A DNA stretch of 64,000 bases from Polaromonas sp. P2-4 (GCA_024703855.1 CP087965.1:5386001-5450000); one strand, 5' to 3'. Positions 19,624 through 29,549 are shown, counted from the stretch's first letter. Numbers and translations: made by a program. The notes: generated by a model from the letters alone, not told the origin.

Positions 19624-20599
19624 ATGAACGCCGGTATTGCACTCTTTGCGGTTTTCGCCTTCACCGCGGTGGTGCTGCTGCTCGAAGGCTTTTTTGTCTA
19701 CTGGAACGACAGCAAGAGCCCGGAGGTGCGCCGGGTGGAGCAGCGGCTGCGTGCGATTTCGGCGGGTGGTCATGAGGCCGGCGAATCGCAACTGCTCAAG
19801 CAGCGGGTGATGAGCACTTCGCCCGCGCTGCAAAAGCTGCTGCTGCAGATGCCGCATGCCCATCAGTTGGACCGCATACTGCAGCAATCAGGCTCCAGCA
19901 GCACGGTGATTCACCTGGTCACCCTGTGCCTGCTGTGCAGCGGGGCGGGGTTACTGGTGGGACTGATGTTGGGCTGGCCGTGGCTGGTGACGGTGCTCGC
20001 GGCGGCGGGGCTGGCGGCCCTTCCGCTCATGCGGCTGGTGTGGAAGCGCAACAAGCGGCTGCACATGATCGAAGCACAGCTGCCCGAGGCGATGGACCTG
20101 ATCAGCCGGGCGCTGCGGGCGGGCCATGCCTTCCCCGTCGGCGCTGGCGATGGTGGGGGCCGAGGCGCAGGAGCCGATTGCCGGTGAGTTCAAAATCACG
20201 TCCGACGAGATCGGGTTCGGACTTTCCATTGACAACGCGCTGAACAACCTGGCGAGTCGGGTGGAGAGCCCTGACATGCGCTATTTCGTGATGGCGGTGA
20301 TCATCCAGCGCGAAACCGGCGGTAACCTGGCCGAGCTGCTGGACAAGCTCTCCGAACTGGTGCGCGAGCGTTTCAAGCTGTTTGCCAAGGTGCGTGTGCT
20401 GGCCGCCGAGGGCAAGCTGTCGGCATGGATATTGACCGGGCTGCCGTTTTGTGTGGCTGGCGCGGTCCAGCTCCTCAACCCGAAGTATCTGGCCGTGCTG
20501 TTCACTGATCCGGTGGGCATTCGCCTCGTGATCGGCGCGATGGTGCTGATGCTGATCGGATTTTTTGCCATGTGGCGGATCATCAAGATCCGCGTGTAA
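19624..20599 (+). CDS. tadB: Tad platform protein TadB (one apparent frameshift)
   Basis: About 325 aa. Membrane segments at the N-terminus and ~100-150 (VTLCLLCSGAGLLVGLMLGW) precede a GspF/T2SSF domain: LPEAMDLISRALRAGHAFPS, ALAMVGAEAQEPIAGEFKIT, MRYFVMAVIIQRETGGNLAE, with two more membrane segments at the end. It forms the inner-membrane platform with TadC. The C run at 20133-20136 appears one base too long (FPSALAMV expected). It starts 4 bp after cpaF. Confidence 0.9.
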
Positions 20600-20608
20600 G
20601 GAGTTCCC

Positions 20609-21554
20609 ATGGACATGCAACTCATCATTCTTGCGCTGGTGTTTCTGTCCGTGACCGGGGTGGCCCTGGGGGCGGGAATATGGCTGAACCGGCGAGAGGC
20701 CGTCAAGCAGCGGCTGAACCAGCTGGACGAGGGCGCTGGCGAAAATAGCCTGACTGGCGTCAGCGAATGGCAGGCCAAGGTGGTCAAGGTGGTGGGGCCC
20801 ATGGCCAAACTGTCTGCGCCCAAGGAGGGCTGGGAAGCCTCCAGCCTGCGGGTGCGATTCATGCAGGCCGGGCTGCGCGACGCCAGCTGGCCAGTAATTT
20901 TCTTTGCCGCCAAGACGGTGCTGGCGCTGCTGCTGCCCGGTTTGTTCGTGGTGTACCAGGGCATCACTTCGGTGGAGTTGACGGTGAATATCCATGTGCT
21001 GATCCTGCTGCTGCTGGCGTCCATCGGTTACTACCTGCCGAACATGGTGCTGTCCAGCGCGATGCGCCACAGGCAGCGCGAGTTGATGGAAGCCCTGCCG
21101 GACGCGCTGGACCTGATGACGGTGTGCGTGGAGGCGGGCCTGGGGCTCGACGCGGCGATGAACCGCGCGGCCGGCGAGATCGGCTTGCGCAGCGAGGCAC
21201 TGGCCGACGAGTTGAACCTGGTGGCGCTGGAGCTGCGGATGGGCGTGAAGCGCGAACATGCGCTGCGCAACCTGGCGGTGCGCAGCGGGGTGGACGACAT
21301 TTCGTCCTTCGTGGCGATGCTGGTGCAGTCCGACCGGTTTGGCACCAACGTGGCCGACGCACTGCGCGTGCAGACGGAGACCATGCGCACACACCGGCGG
21401 CTGCGTGCCGAGGAAACGGCGGCAAAAATTCCGCTGAAGCTGCTGTTTCCGTTGATTTTCTTCATTTTTCCGTCGCTGATGCTGGTACTGATGGGCCCGG
21501 CCATGATCAGCATCTACCTGCGTACTGCTGCCCGCGATGGGCGGTTCCAACTAA
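20609..21554 (+). CDS. tadC: Tad platform protein TadC (frameshift in last codons)
   Basis: About 315 aa. GspF-type domain: RHRQRELMEALPDALDLMTV, CVEAGLGLDAAMNRAAGEIG, FVAMLVQSDRFGTNVADALR, KIPLKLLFPLIFFIFPSLML, with membrane segments near both ends. As read the frame runs on to 21652, but the other frame gives the usual end VLLPAMGGSN with a TAA at 21552, so I end the gene there and place an indel near 21515-21525. Partner of TadB. Confidence 0.88.
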
Positions 21555-21600
21555 GCCCGCCATCATCTTCGACAGGACGCCCGAACCAGAGGAGAACGCC

Positions 21601-22854
21601 ATGCAACGCACATTCAAAACAGTCGCCACCGTGTCAGTGTTGGGCACCCTGATGGCCTGCGCCCAGATGGCCAGACCGCCGGCCGCCGGGTCGCAGAGCC
21701 CCGTGACGGGGCCGAAGGGGCAGACCCCGAACATCGGCGTGCCGGTGCGGATAGCCGGGGCACCGGTCTTGCCCCCGGCGCGTCTTCGGCGGAGGTGATC
21801 TATGTGCTGGGTCGGGCGGCGCATGGCCTCGGCCAATTGGGGCAGGCCACCGTGCACTACGAACAGGTGCTGCGCCTGGAGCCCCGGCATGTGGGCGCGC
21901 TGAATGCACTGGGCGTGATTCATGCGCAGGACGGGCGCACGGACGAGGCGCTGGCCCTGTTTGCCCGCGCCATCGCGCTGGCGCCCGAGGCCCCGCACTT
22001 GTACAACAACGCCGGCTACGCGTTGCTGCGTGCGGACCGACTGAACGAGGCCGGGTTTCAGCTTGAGCGTGCGCAGCAGCTGAGCCCCGGGAGCGCGCAG
22101 ACGCAGCAAAACCTGGCGTTGCTGGCGCAGGTGAGGCGCAAGGCTGCCGACATCCCGCCCGTGGCCGCGGACGCCGTGGAAGTGCCCCCCACGGCGCCCG
22201 CTTGGTGGCTGTGGCACCCCAGGTCTATGAGTTGCAGACGACCGAGCCGCGTCAGGCGGTGCAGCAGGCGAAAGCAGTTCAGGCGATCCAACCGACCCAA
22301 ACGCTTCAGGCTGCGGTCGAGACAGTGCCGGCCGCTCAGCAGCAGTCGACCAGCGAGAAATCTGCCGCGAAAGGGGGAGCCTGGTGAATGTGGCCCAGCT
22401 GCCGCCTGCGGTAGGCGTGCGCGAAACGCCGGTGGCAACCGTAGCTTCGGGCGATACATTGCGTGGCGTGCGGCTCGAGGTGGCCAACGGCGTAGGCATC
22501 ACCAACCTGGCCCGTCGCACGGCGAACCGGCTGGCGGTGGGCACCGGGGTTATCACCGCGCGGCTGACCAATGCCCGGCCGTACCGCCAGATGAAGACCG
22601 AGATCCAGTTCGGGGCCGGACAGGATGCGGTGGCAAAAGCGCTCCAGACGCGATTGCCGCTGACGGCCACCACGACAGCCGCCCAGCTGCAGGGTAACGT
22701 GCAGTTGCGGCTGGTGCTCGGTCATGACCTGACGGGCCGGACCATTGCCGCATGGCTGGAGGGTCGAGACGCGCAGACAGCAACCTTGCCTTCTGCAGTG
22801 CCCGCCGACGTGGCTTCCGCCGTGACCGGAGGAGGCGGCTGGATGTGGGGTTAG
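21601..22854 (+). CDS. tadD: TadD-like TPR lipoprotein with LytR_C-type C-terminus (several apparent frameshifts)
   Basis: About 415 aa across breaks. A lipobox-like LGTLMAC (Cys ~20) suggests an outer-membrane lipoprotein. TPR repeats follow (EVIYVLGRAAHGLGQLGQAT, VGALNALGVIHAQDGRTDEA, HLYNNAGYALLRADRLNEAG). After a Gln/Ala-rich linker the C-terminal ~130 residues (VRLEVANGVGITNLARRTAN, RPYRQMKTEIQFGAGQDAVA) resemble the LytR_C domain. TadD helps place the secretin. Breaks near 21760-21785, 22198-22203 and 22380-22384. The stop TAG is the first bases of the MITE at 22851, so the natural C-terminus may be altered. Confidence 0.8.
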
Positions 22855-23123
22855 GGCCTGTTCACGCTAAAACGGGAGTGCGAAGGATGAATGCCGGGAG
22901 GCAGTGCAAGGCGCGGTGAGCGCCGTGTAGCTCGGCTACACAAGCGAGCCTGCAACGCGGCAATGCGCCCGGCATTCGTCCTTCCCTTCGGGTTGGTCCC
23001 TCATGCGGCGTCTGCTTTGTCGGTCGGCTTGCAAATAGCCCTGCTATTTGCCGCGCTGCCCTTCGCGCATCCATCCGCATGAGGAAGCAACGCATCTCCC
23101 GTTTTAGCGTGAACAGGCCCTAA
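22851..23123. mobile_element. 273 bp MITE with perfect 28 bp inverted ends
   Basis: Left end 22851-22878 (starts TTAGGGCCTGTTCACGC) and right end 23096-23123 are exact reverse complements over 28 bp. No transposase is encoded; the inside holds smaller palindromes such as GTGTAGCTCGGCTACAC. The terminal GGGCCTGTTCA resembles IS5-type ends, and TA or TNA lies at both edges. It overlaps the stop codon of tadD and lies upstream of relB. Confidence 0.85.
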
Positions 23124-23146
23124 TCGCGCGGTATGCTGGTTTGATA

Positions 23147-23164
23147 AGCTACGAATTCGTAGCT
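23147..23164. promoter_or_regulatory. Perfect 18 bp palindrome, probable RelB operator
   Basis: AGCTACGAATTCGTAGCT lies 28 bp before the antitoxin ATG. Toxin-antitoxin operons of this type are usually repressed by antitoxin dimers bound to such palindromes. Its outer half also resembles the GCTA..TAGC short repeats of this genome. Confidence 0.55.
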
Positions 23165-23192
23165 ATATTTAGCTTCAATAACGGAGTTAAAT

Positions 23193-23444
23193 ATGCAGTC
23201 AATTTTGGCAGACAGAACGGTGAGCATGTCCGAGTTCAAGAAGAATCCGGCGGCAGTGCTGCGCGAGGCCAACAATCGGCCGGTGGCGGTCCTGAACCAC
23301 AACAGGGCTGCGTTCTATATGGTGGAGCCGCAGCTCTTCGAGGCTCTAATGGAGGAACTCGCTGACCAGGAGTTGCATCGCAAGGTCCTTGCGCGCATGG
23401 CCGACAAGTCCAAGGCGGTCGAGGTGGACTTTGACGACCTCTGA
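23193..23444 (+). CDS. RelB/StbD (Phd-YefM fold) antitoxin
   Basis: 83 aa. RTVSMSEFKKNPAAVLREAN, followed by RPVAVLNHNRAAFYMVEPQL, is the Phd/YefM-type antitoxin fold; the acidic tail (KAVEVDFDDL) should wrap the toxin. It would neutralise the following RelE-like mRNA interferase and repress the operon through the palindrome upstream. The start follows CGGAG. Its last codons overlap the likely toxin start. Confidence 0.85.
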   Translation: MQSILADRTVSMSEFKKNPAAVLREANNRPVAVLNHNRAAFYMVEPQLFEALMEELADQELHRKVLARMADKSKAVEVDFDDL

Positions 23445-23795
23445 GCCGCCGAAAAAACACAAATATCGGCTACAGCTCTTGCCCCAAGCACTCGAGGAAT
23501 GGCGCCAGCTGGAGGGTCCGTCAAGGAGCCATTGAAGAAACTGCTGGGTAAGCGCCTGGACAATCCGCACATACCGAGAGGTGCATTGCGTGGCGAACTT
23601 GCAGGCTGCTACAAGATAAAACTGAAAAAACAAGGCGTGCGGCTCGTCTACTCCGTGGAAGACGACAAGCTTATTGTCATGGTCATGGCAGTCGATAAAC
23701 GCGAGGACAGCCTCGTCTACAGGTCGGCAATTGCGCGCCTGACCGCAAAGGCGGTGGCGATAAGCAAAGCCATTGCAAACAAGCTTGGCACGTAG
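23431..23795 (+). CDS. RelE-family toxin (one apparent frameshift)
   Basis: About 120 aa starting at a TTG (23431) inside the antitoxin end: HKYRLQLLPQALEEWRQL, then after a break near 23518 SVKEPLKKLLGKRLDNPHIP, LAGCYKIKLKKQGVRLVYSV and VMVMAVDKREDSLVY. This is the RelE/ParE fold of ribosome-dependent mRNA interferases. The usual family sequence there is L-D/E-G-S-V-K, so one T is probably missing (GGGTCC for GGTTCC). If the break is real, the toxin is dead and RelB is an orphan. Confidence 0.8.
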
Positions 23796-23803
23796 ACAAG
23801 TCC

Positions 23804-23977
23804 TATTGATCTTTCCTTAATGGATGACACTCTTGCGGTCATCGCAGGCCTACGCACCGCCTCGTCATCGCGAGGCCGCAGGCCGTGGCGATCCATCGTC
23901 GATCAAGCGCCGCCATGGATTGCCGCGCTGCGCCTGCAATGACACGGAGGTTGTCACGAATTGTGGAAAGCCCAATA
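23804..23977 (+). mobile_element. MITE-like element, copy 5 of 5
   Basis: 174 bp, starting 8 bp after the relE stop. It belongs to the GACACGGAGG subfamily with copies 1 and 2 and has a short deletion (CATCGCAGGCC in place of CATCGCGCGGCC). Confidence 0.85.
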
Positions 23978-24013
23978 GGCTTCTTGTGTCGACAGCGCAG
24001 CAAATCCAAGCGT

Positions 24014-24049
24014 AAAAAAAGCCCGCAATTTCACAATTGCGGGCTTTTC
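24014..24049. terminator. Bidirectional intrinsic terminator
   Basis: A stem GCCCGCAATT / AATTGCGGGC with a short loop, flanked by A7 on the left and TTTT on the right. It can end azoR transcripts on the minus strand. Confidence 0.8.
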
Positions 24050-24086
24050 TTGTGGGCAACAAGCCCAGCGCTTGCGCTTAAAGGCT

Positions 24087-24737
24087 TCAGGCTGCCACAG
24101 CGGCCAGTGGCTGGTTGGCCGCAGTCCGGGTTTGCGCCGTGATTTCAACTTCAGCGGCGGCCAGCGCGTTGGCCTTGGCGGCTTCACCCATGGCCAGGCC
24201 TTCGGCGCGCACAAAACGCACGTCGGTGATGCCGAAGAAACCAAACACCACCTTCAGGTAGCTTTCCTGGTGCTCCATGGCGCTGGCAGCGTCGCTGGTG
24301 GAATACACACCGCCACGGGCCGAGGCCACGATCACGGTCTTGCCGCCGGCCAAGCCGACAGGGCCTTTCTCGGTGTAGGTGAAGGTGCGGCCGACTTGCG
24401 CCACACGGTCAATCCAGGCCTTGAGCTGGCTGGGAATGGCGAAGTTGTACAGCGGGGCGCCGACCACGATCACATCGGCCGCCAGGAATTGCGACACCAG
24501 GGCTTCAGAAATGGCGTTTTCACGCTTTTGCACGTCGTTCAGCTCAGCGCCGGCGGGTGCGCGAAAGCCCAGGGATTCGGCCGACAAATGGCTGGGCGTG
24601 TCTGCGGCCAGGTCGAGGTAGCTGACTTCGGTGCCGGCGTGGCTGGCGCGCCAGGAGGCGACGATTTGCGCGGTGAGCTGGCGAGAAACCGAGTTGCCGC
24701 CAAGAATGCTGGAGTCGATGTGGAGAAGCTTGCTCAT
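24087..24737 (-). CDS. azoR: FMN-dependent NADH-azoreductase AzoR
   Basis: 216 aa, flavodoxin-like. LHIDSSILGGNSVSRQLTAQ carries the FMN phosphate loop; ADVIVVGAPLYNFAIPSQLK, AWIDRVAQVGRTFTYTEKGP and SARGGVYS are family hallmarks. It reduces quinones and azo dyes with NADH; cytoplasmic homodimer. The divergent LysR gene starts ~160 bp away and probably controls it, a frequent azoR arrangement. Ends before a terminator. Confidence 0.92.
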   Translation of the reverse strand: MSKLLHIDSSILGGNSVSRQLTAQIVASWRASHAGTEVSYLDLAADTPSHLSAESLGFRAPAGAELNDVQKRENAISEALVSQFLAADVIVVGAPLYNFAIPSQLKAWIDRVAQVGRTFTYTEKGPVGLAGGKTVIVASARGGVYSTSDAASAMEHQESYLKVVFGFFGITDVRFVRAEGLAMGEAAKANALAAAEVEITAQTRTAANQPLAAVAA

Positions 24738-24898
24738 GGTGTATTCCTTAAGTTAAATGAATCGGGTGGTTTGGCCGTGTTCACTGTGAATCGCAGCCAT
24801 GGGATAGATTGTGCGGGTGAGTCGAGTGTTTGATAAGCTGGCAAAATTGCGATAGATTGTTCTATTGGCAGGACAATCAGCCGGAACGGAGTCTCCTC

Positions 24899-25815
24899 AT
24901 GCAAGATTTAAACGACATGCTGTATTTCGCCGAGGTAGTGGAGCGGGGCGGTTTTGCCGCAGCCGGGCGCGCGCTGGGCCTGCCCAAATCACGCTTGTCG
25001 CGCCGCGTGGCCGAGCTGGAAGCCCGGCTGGGCGTTCGGTTGTTGCAGCGCACAACACGCAAACTCTCGCTGACCGAGGTGGGCGAGATCTATCTGCGCC
25101 ATTGCAGCGCCATGCGCGACGAAGCCCTGGCTGCCGCAGAGGCGGTGGCGCACATGCAGGTGGAGCCGCGCGGCACGCTGCGCATTACCTGCCCGGTGAC
25201 CTTGGCGCAAAGCACCTTGGGTTACCTTGTGCCGCGCTTTTTGATGCTTCACCCGCATGTCAAGATTGACATGCGGGTAACCAACCGGGTGGTGGATTTG
25301 GTGGAAGAGGGCATAGACATCGCTGCTGGGTACGCCCCACGCTGGATGACAGCGGCAGCCTGGTTGTCAAAAACCTGGGCATGACTGCAGGCCATCTACT
25401 TGCCAGCCCGGCACTTCTGGCGCGCCAGGGTGTTCCCTCCAAGCCCGAAGACTTACAGCTGCTGGACACCGTGGCCATGTCGTGGGTTGACGGCCACTCG
25501 TCCTGGGTCTTGTTGGGGCCCGATGGGCAGGAGTTTGTGCTGCGTCATCAGCCGCGCTATGTGGCCGACGACTTGCAAACGCTGAAGCTGGCGATGCTGG
25601 CCGGCACGGGCATGAGTTTTTTGCCCGATTCACTCAGCGCTGCCGAGCAACAGGCCCAGTTGTTGGTTCCCGTGCTGCCCGGTTGGGTGCCCAAGCCGGG
25701 CGTGGCCCATGCCGTGTTTCCCTCGCGGCGCGGACAGGTGCCGGCAGTACGCAGCTTTCTGGATTTCATGGGCAGCCACATGCGGGGTGAGCAATTGGTA
25801 GAAAACAAGTCCTGA
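24899..25815 (+). CDS. LysR-family regulator (one apparent frameshift)
   Basis: About 305 aa. The N-terminal winged helix (MLYFAEVVERGGFAAAGRAL, GLPKSRLSRRVAELEARLGV) is typical LysR, followed by the substrate domain (LRITCPVTLAQSTLGYLVPR). Near 25321-25331 the frame breaks; the other frame gives VRPTLDDSGSLVVKNLGMTA and continues to 25815. Divergent from azoR, so it may respond to quinones or electrophiles, but the ligand is not visible. The break is probably a sequencing indel. Confidence 0.85.
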
Positions 25816-25949
25816 TCCAGTGCCACCTGTCCCAGTGCCATCTGCCTTCATATTCAATTATCGGGATAAATTAAGAGCTATATATTCTTTTGAGTTTTAA
25901 GGTTTGCTCCCCACAATGCTTTTTCCACAAACAATTACAAGGAACAAGC

Positions 25950-26042
25950 ATGGCAACTCTCAGACTCGGCGATACCGCCACCGACTTCACACAAGACTCC
26001 ATCGCAGGCAAGATACCTGTGCATCACGCCCTAGCCGAATAA
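25950..26042 (+). pseudogene. Peroxiredoxin N-terminal remnant
   Basis: 30 aa: MATLRLGDTATDFTQDSIAG, KIPVHHALAE, then stop. It matches the first ~22 residues of 1-Cys peroxiredoxins (LRLGDTAPDFxQDSTEGxI), preceded by an AAGGAACAAGC ribosome site. Everything after residue ~22, including the catalytic Cys, is missing. Next is the hydrolase gene, so a deletion joined the two. Confidence 0.65.
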
Positions 26043-26072
26043 GTAATCACTACAGACACGGGTTAAGGCAAA

Positions 26073-26651
26073 GTGCGCTTCATCATCGTTCCCGGCTGGC
26101 GCGATTCCGGCCCCGGCCACTGGCAAAGCCTGTGGGCCGAGCGGCTGAGCGGCGCGGTGCGAGTGCAGCAAGACGACTGGATCACGCCGTCACGCAAGGC
26201 CTGGGTCGCGTCGATTGCCCGCACCATCGTGCTGCAAAACGAGCCGGTGATTGTTGTGGCGCACAGCCTGGGCTGCATTGCCACCACGCATTTGCCGGCC
26301 GAGGCAGTGGCGCGTATTCAGGGCGCCTTGCTGGTCGCGCCAGCGGACCCGGAGCGTCGTGCCATCTTGAGTGACTTTGCGCCCGTGCCCTACCAAAAAC
26401 TGCCTTACCGCAGCGTGCTGGTAGCCAGCAGCAACGACCCGTTTTGCCCGGTGCGCCTGGCTGGTGCCTACGCCAGAGCCTGGGGCAGCGAGTTTGTGCG
26501 CATGCAGGACGCCGGGCATATCAACGTGGAATCGGGTCATGGCGAATGGCCGCTAGGCCTTGCGCTGTTGCAGTCGCTGGCGCTGGAACGGGCGGGCGAT
26601 GCGCAGCCTGATCTTTCATCTACTTTTTTTAAATCTCTGGAAACAGCATGA
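26073..26651 (+). CDS. RBBP9/YdeN-family serine hydrolase
   Basis: 192 aa, alpha/beta hydrolase. FIIVPGWRDSGPGHWQSLWA is the family start; the nucleophile Ser is in VVAHSLGC (~residue 66), the Asp probably in SSNDPFCP and the His in DAGHINVESGHG. Members cleave small esters; the natural substrate is unknown. Its stop overlaps the ATG of the sulfate-binding protein gene (ATGA), so it belongs to the sulfate transport operon as its first gene. Whether it serves sulfur metabolism is unproven. Confidence 0.85.
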   Translation: MRFIIVPGWRDSGPGHWQSLWAERLSGAVRVQQDDWITPSRKAWVASIARTIVLQNEPVIVVAHSLGCIATTHLPAEAVARIQGALLVAPADPERRAILSDFAPVPYQKLPYRSVLVASSNDPFCPVRLAGAYARAWGSEFVRMQDAGHINVESGHGEWPLGLALLQSLALERAGDAQPDLSSTFFKSLETA

Positions 26652-27651
26652 CTTCAAAACTCAAAATCGCACTGGCCAGCCTGGCGTTGGTGACTGGCGC
26701 TTCAATCACCGGTGTGGCTTCCGCGCAAACACTGTTGAACGGCTCGTATGACGTGGCGCGCGAGTTTTACAAAGACTACAACGCCGCCTTCATCGCCCAG
26801 TACAAAAAAACCACCGGCAAAGACGTCAAGATTGACCAGTCCCATGCCGGTTCCAGTGCCGTGGCGCGCTCGGTGGCCGACGGCCTGGATGCCGATGTGG
26901 TGACCATGAACACCAGCACCGACATCGACTTTCTGGCCGAAAAAGGCGTGGTCGCCAAAGACTGGGCCAAGCGTTTCCCCGGCAACGCCTCACCCACCAC
27001 CTCCACCATGCTGTTTCTGGTGCGCAACGGCAACCCCAAGGGCATCAAGGACTGGGCCGATTTGATCAAGCCCGGCGTCCAGGTGATTGTGGTCAACCCC
27101 AAAACCGGCGGTAATGGCCGCTACGCCTACCTGGGTGCCTGGGGCTCCGTCAGAAAAGCCGGCGGCACCGATGCGCAGGCCGCCGAATTTGTCGGCAAGC
27201 TCTACAAAAACGTGCCCGTGCTGGCCAAGGGCGGCCGCGATGCGACCAGCACCTTTTTGCAACGCAACATCGGTGATGTGCTGATCACCTTTGAATCCGA
27301 AGTGGTGTCCATCAACCGCGAGTTTGGCGAAGGCAAAGTGGACGCGGTCTACCCCACGAGCAGCATCGTGGCTGAAAACCCGGTGGCCGTGGTGGAACGC
27401 ACCGTCGCCAAAAAGGCACGACCGAATTGGCCAAGGCCTACCTCGACTACCTTTATTCCGAAGAAGGCCAGGAGATCGCCGCCCGCCATGCGCTGCGCCC
27501 GCGCTCGCAAACGGTGTTGAAGAAATATGCGGCGGTGTTCAAGCCGCTGCAACTCTTCACGGTGAACGAGTATTTCGGCAGCCTGGGTGAAGCGCAAAAG
27601 ACGCACTTCAACGACGGCGGCCAGTTCGACAAGCTCTACACCGTTAAATAA
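26648..27651 (+). CDS. sbp: Sulfate/thiosulfate-binding protein (one apparent frameshift)
   Basis: About 335 aa. Signal peptide ends ASAQ; then TLLNGSYDVAREFYKDYNAA, VKIDQSHAGSSAVARSVADG and DVVTMNTSTDID, the classic sulfate-binding protein signatures. It captures sulfate or thiosulfate in the periplasm for CysTWA. The frame breaks near 27415, where GG should be GGG (KKGTTELAKAYLDYLYSEEG expected), and continues to 27651. Sbp and CysP cannot be told apart safely here. Confidence 0.9.
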
Positions 27652-27654
27652 ACC

Positions 27655-28546
27655 ATGACTGCCTTGTCTTCAGTGGCGCCACCGTCTGCGGTGGTTCCGG
27701 GCCAGCGTTTGGGCGCCAAAAGGGCCGCCAAACGTGTGTTGCCCGGCTTCAACCTCACGCTCGGCTACACGCTGTTTTACCTCAGCATCATCGTGCTTAT
27801 TCCGCTGTCGGCGCTGGTTTTCAAGACCTTCACGCTGAGCTGGGAGCAGTTCTGGGTGGCCGTCACGTCGCCGCGCGTGCTGGCGTCTTACCGCCTCACT
27901 TTCGGCGCTTCGCTGATCGCGGCGCTGGTCAATCTGGTGTTTGGCTTGGCTGTAGCCTGGGTGCTGGTGCGCTACAAGTTTCCGGGCAAAAAAATTGTCG
28001 ATGCGCTGGTGGATTTGCCGTTTGTGCTGCCCACCGCCGTAGCCGGCATTTCACTGACGGCCTTGCTGGCGGGCAACGGCTGGATCGGCCAGTACCTGGA
28101 GCCCATGGGCATCAAGCTGGCCTTCACGCCGGCGGGCGTGGTGATTGCGCTGATCTTCATTGGCCTGCCGTTTGTGGTGCGTACGGTGCAGCCGGTGCTG
28201 GAAGACGCTGAAAAAGAACTCGAAGAGGCCGCCACCTCGCTGGGCGCCACGCGCTGGCAGATTTTTTACAAGGTCATCCTGCCGCACATCATGCCGGCGC
28301 TGCTGACCGGCTTTGCCATGGCGTTTGTGCGCGATTGGCGAGTACGGGTCGGTGATTTTCATTGCCGGCAACATGCCCATGATTTCCGAGATCACACCGC
28401 TCATCATCATCGGCAAGCTGGAGCAATACGATTACGCCGGCGCTACCGCCGTGGCCGTGGTGATGCTGGTGATTTCATTCACCTTGCTGCTGCTCATCAA
28501 TGCGCTGCAAGCCTGGCAGCGCTCTAATGCGGGAGCACCAGCATGA
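27655..28546 (+). CDS. cysT: Sulfate ABC permease CysT/CysU (one apparent frameshift)
   Basis: About 295 aa, six membrane segments. The EAA loop lies in EELEEAATSLGATRWQIFYK, followed by VILPHIMPALLTGFAMAF. A break near 28329-28333 (a GC pair seems lost; RAIGEYGSVIFIAGNMPMIS expected) is followed by the usual end. It starts 3 bp after sbp and overlaps cysW by ATGA. Confidence 0.9.
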
Positions 28547-29464
28547 GTTCCAGCTCGCAAACCATCCGTCGTGTTCAGGCGGGTACAACCTGAAACCGCG
28601 TGGGTGCGCTACAGCCTGATTGCCGCCGCGCTGGTGTTTTTGCTGCTGTTCCTGGTATTGCCGCTGGCCGCTGTGTTCACTGAAGCCTTGCGCAAAGGCT
28701 TTGGCGCGTATCTGACGGCGCTGCAGGAACCCGATGCCTGGAGCGCCATCAAGCTCACGCTGATTGCCGCCGCAATTGCCGTGCCGCTGAACCTGGTGTT
28801 TGGCGTGGCTGCGGCCTGGGCGATTGCCAAGTACGAGTTTTGGGGCAAATCGTTTTTGACCACGCTGGTGGATTTGCCGTTCTCCGTCTCGCCCGTGGTG
28901 GCTGGCCTGATTTATGTGCTGCTGTTTGGCGCGCAGGGCTGGTTCGGGCCATGGCTGCAGGCGCATGACATCAAGATCATTTTTGCCGTGCCCGGCATTG
29001 TGCTGGCCACCGTGTTTGTGACCTTTCCCTTCATTGCGCGGGAGCTGATTCCGCTGATGCAGGCGCAGGGCAACGACGAAGAGCAGGCCGCGATTGTGCT
29101 GGGTGCCAGCGGCTGGCAAACCTTTTGGTACGTCACCCTGCCCAATATCAAGTGGGGCCTGATTTACGGCGTTATTTTGTGCAATGCACGCGCCATGGGC
29201 GAGTTTGGCGCGGTGTCTGTGGTCTCCGGCCACATTCGCGGGCAGACCAACACCTTGCCGCTGCATGTCGAAATTCTCTACAACGAATACCAGTCAGTGG
29301 CCGCTTTTGCCGTGGCCTCGCTGCTGGCGATTCTGGCGTTGGTCACGCTGGCCATCAAGTCGGCGGCCGAATGGCGCCATGAAGCAGAAATGAAAGCCGC
29401 GGCTGACTTGCCGCCTGAGCGGCCTTCTCTTGTCCCCTCTCCCTCTGGGAGAGGGCTAGGGTGA
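28543..29464 (+). CDS. cysW: Sulfate ABC permease CysW (frameshift near start, repeat-derived tail)
   Basis: About 305 aa with six membrane segments and the EAA loop EEQAAIVLGASGWQTFWYVT. The ATG at 28543 overlaps the cysT stop; a break near 28568-28575 is needed to reach the main frame (QPETAWVRYSLIAAALVFLL). The last 12 residues (SLVPSPSGRGLG) are not family sequence: they are translated from a REP-like palindrome that begins at ~29433. Confidence 0.88.
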
Positions 29465-29528
29465 GGGCGGACCCCGGCTCCTGAACGCAGACCCTCACCC
29501 CAACCCTCTCCCAGAGGGCGAGGGGGTA
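29433..29528. repeat. REP-like 'CCCTCTCCC' palindrome
   Basis: CCCTCTCCCTCTGGGAGAGG followed by GCTAGGGTGAGGGC and then the mirrored CCCTCACCCCAACCCTCTCC CAGAGGGCGAGGGG. It lies between cysW and cysA and forms a long stem-loop, perhaps tempering expression downstream. Confidence 0.75.
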
Positions 29529-29549
29529 AATTCAAAAGGCAGAGTAAAA

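Noticed and set aside
25904..26374. 156 aa open frame overlapping the peroxiredoxin remnant
   Set aside because: It is a +1 shadow of the hydrolase gene and lies over the remnant in another frame.
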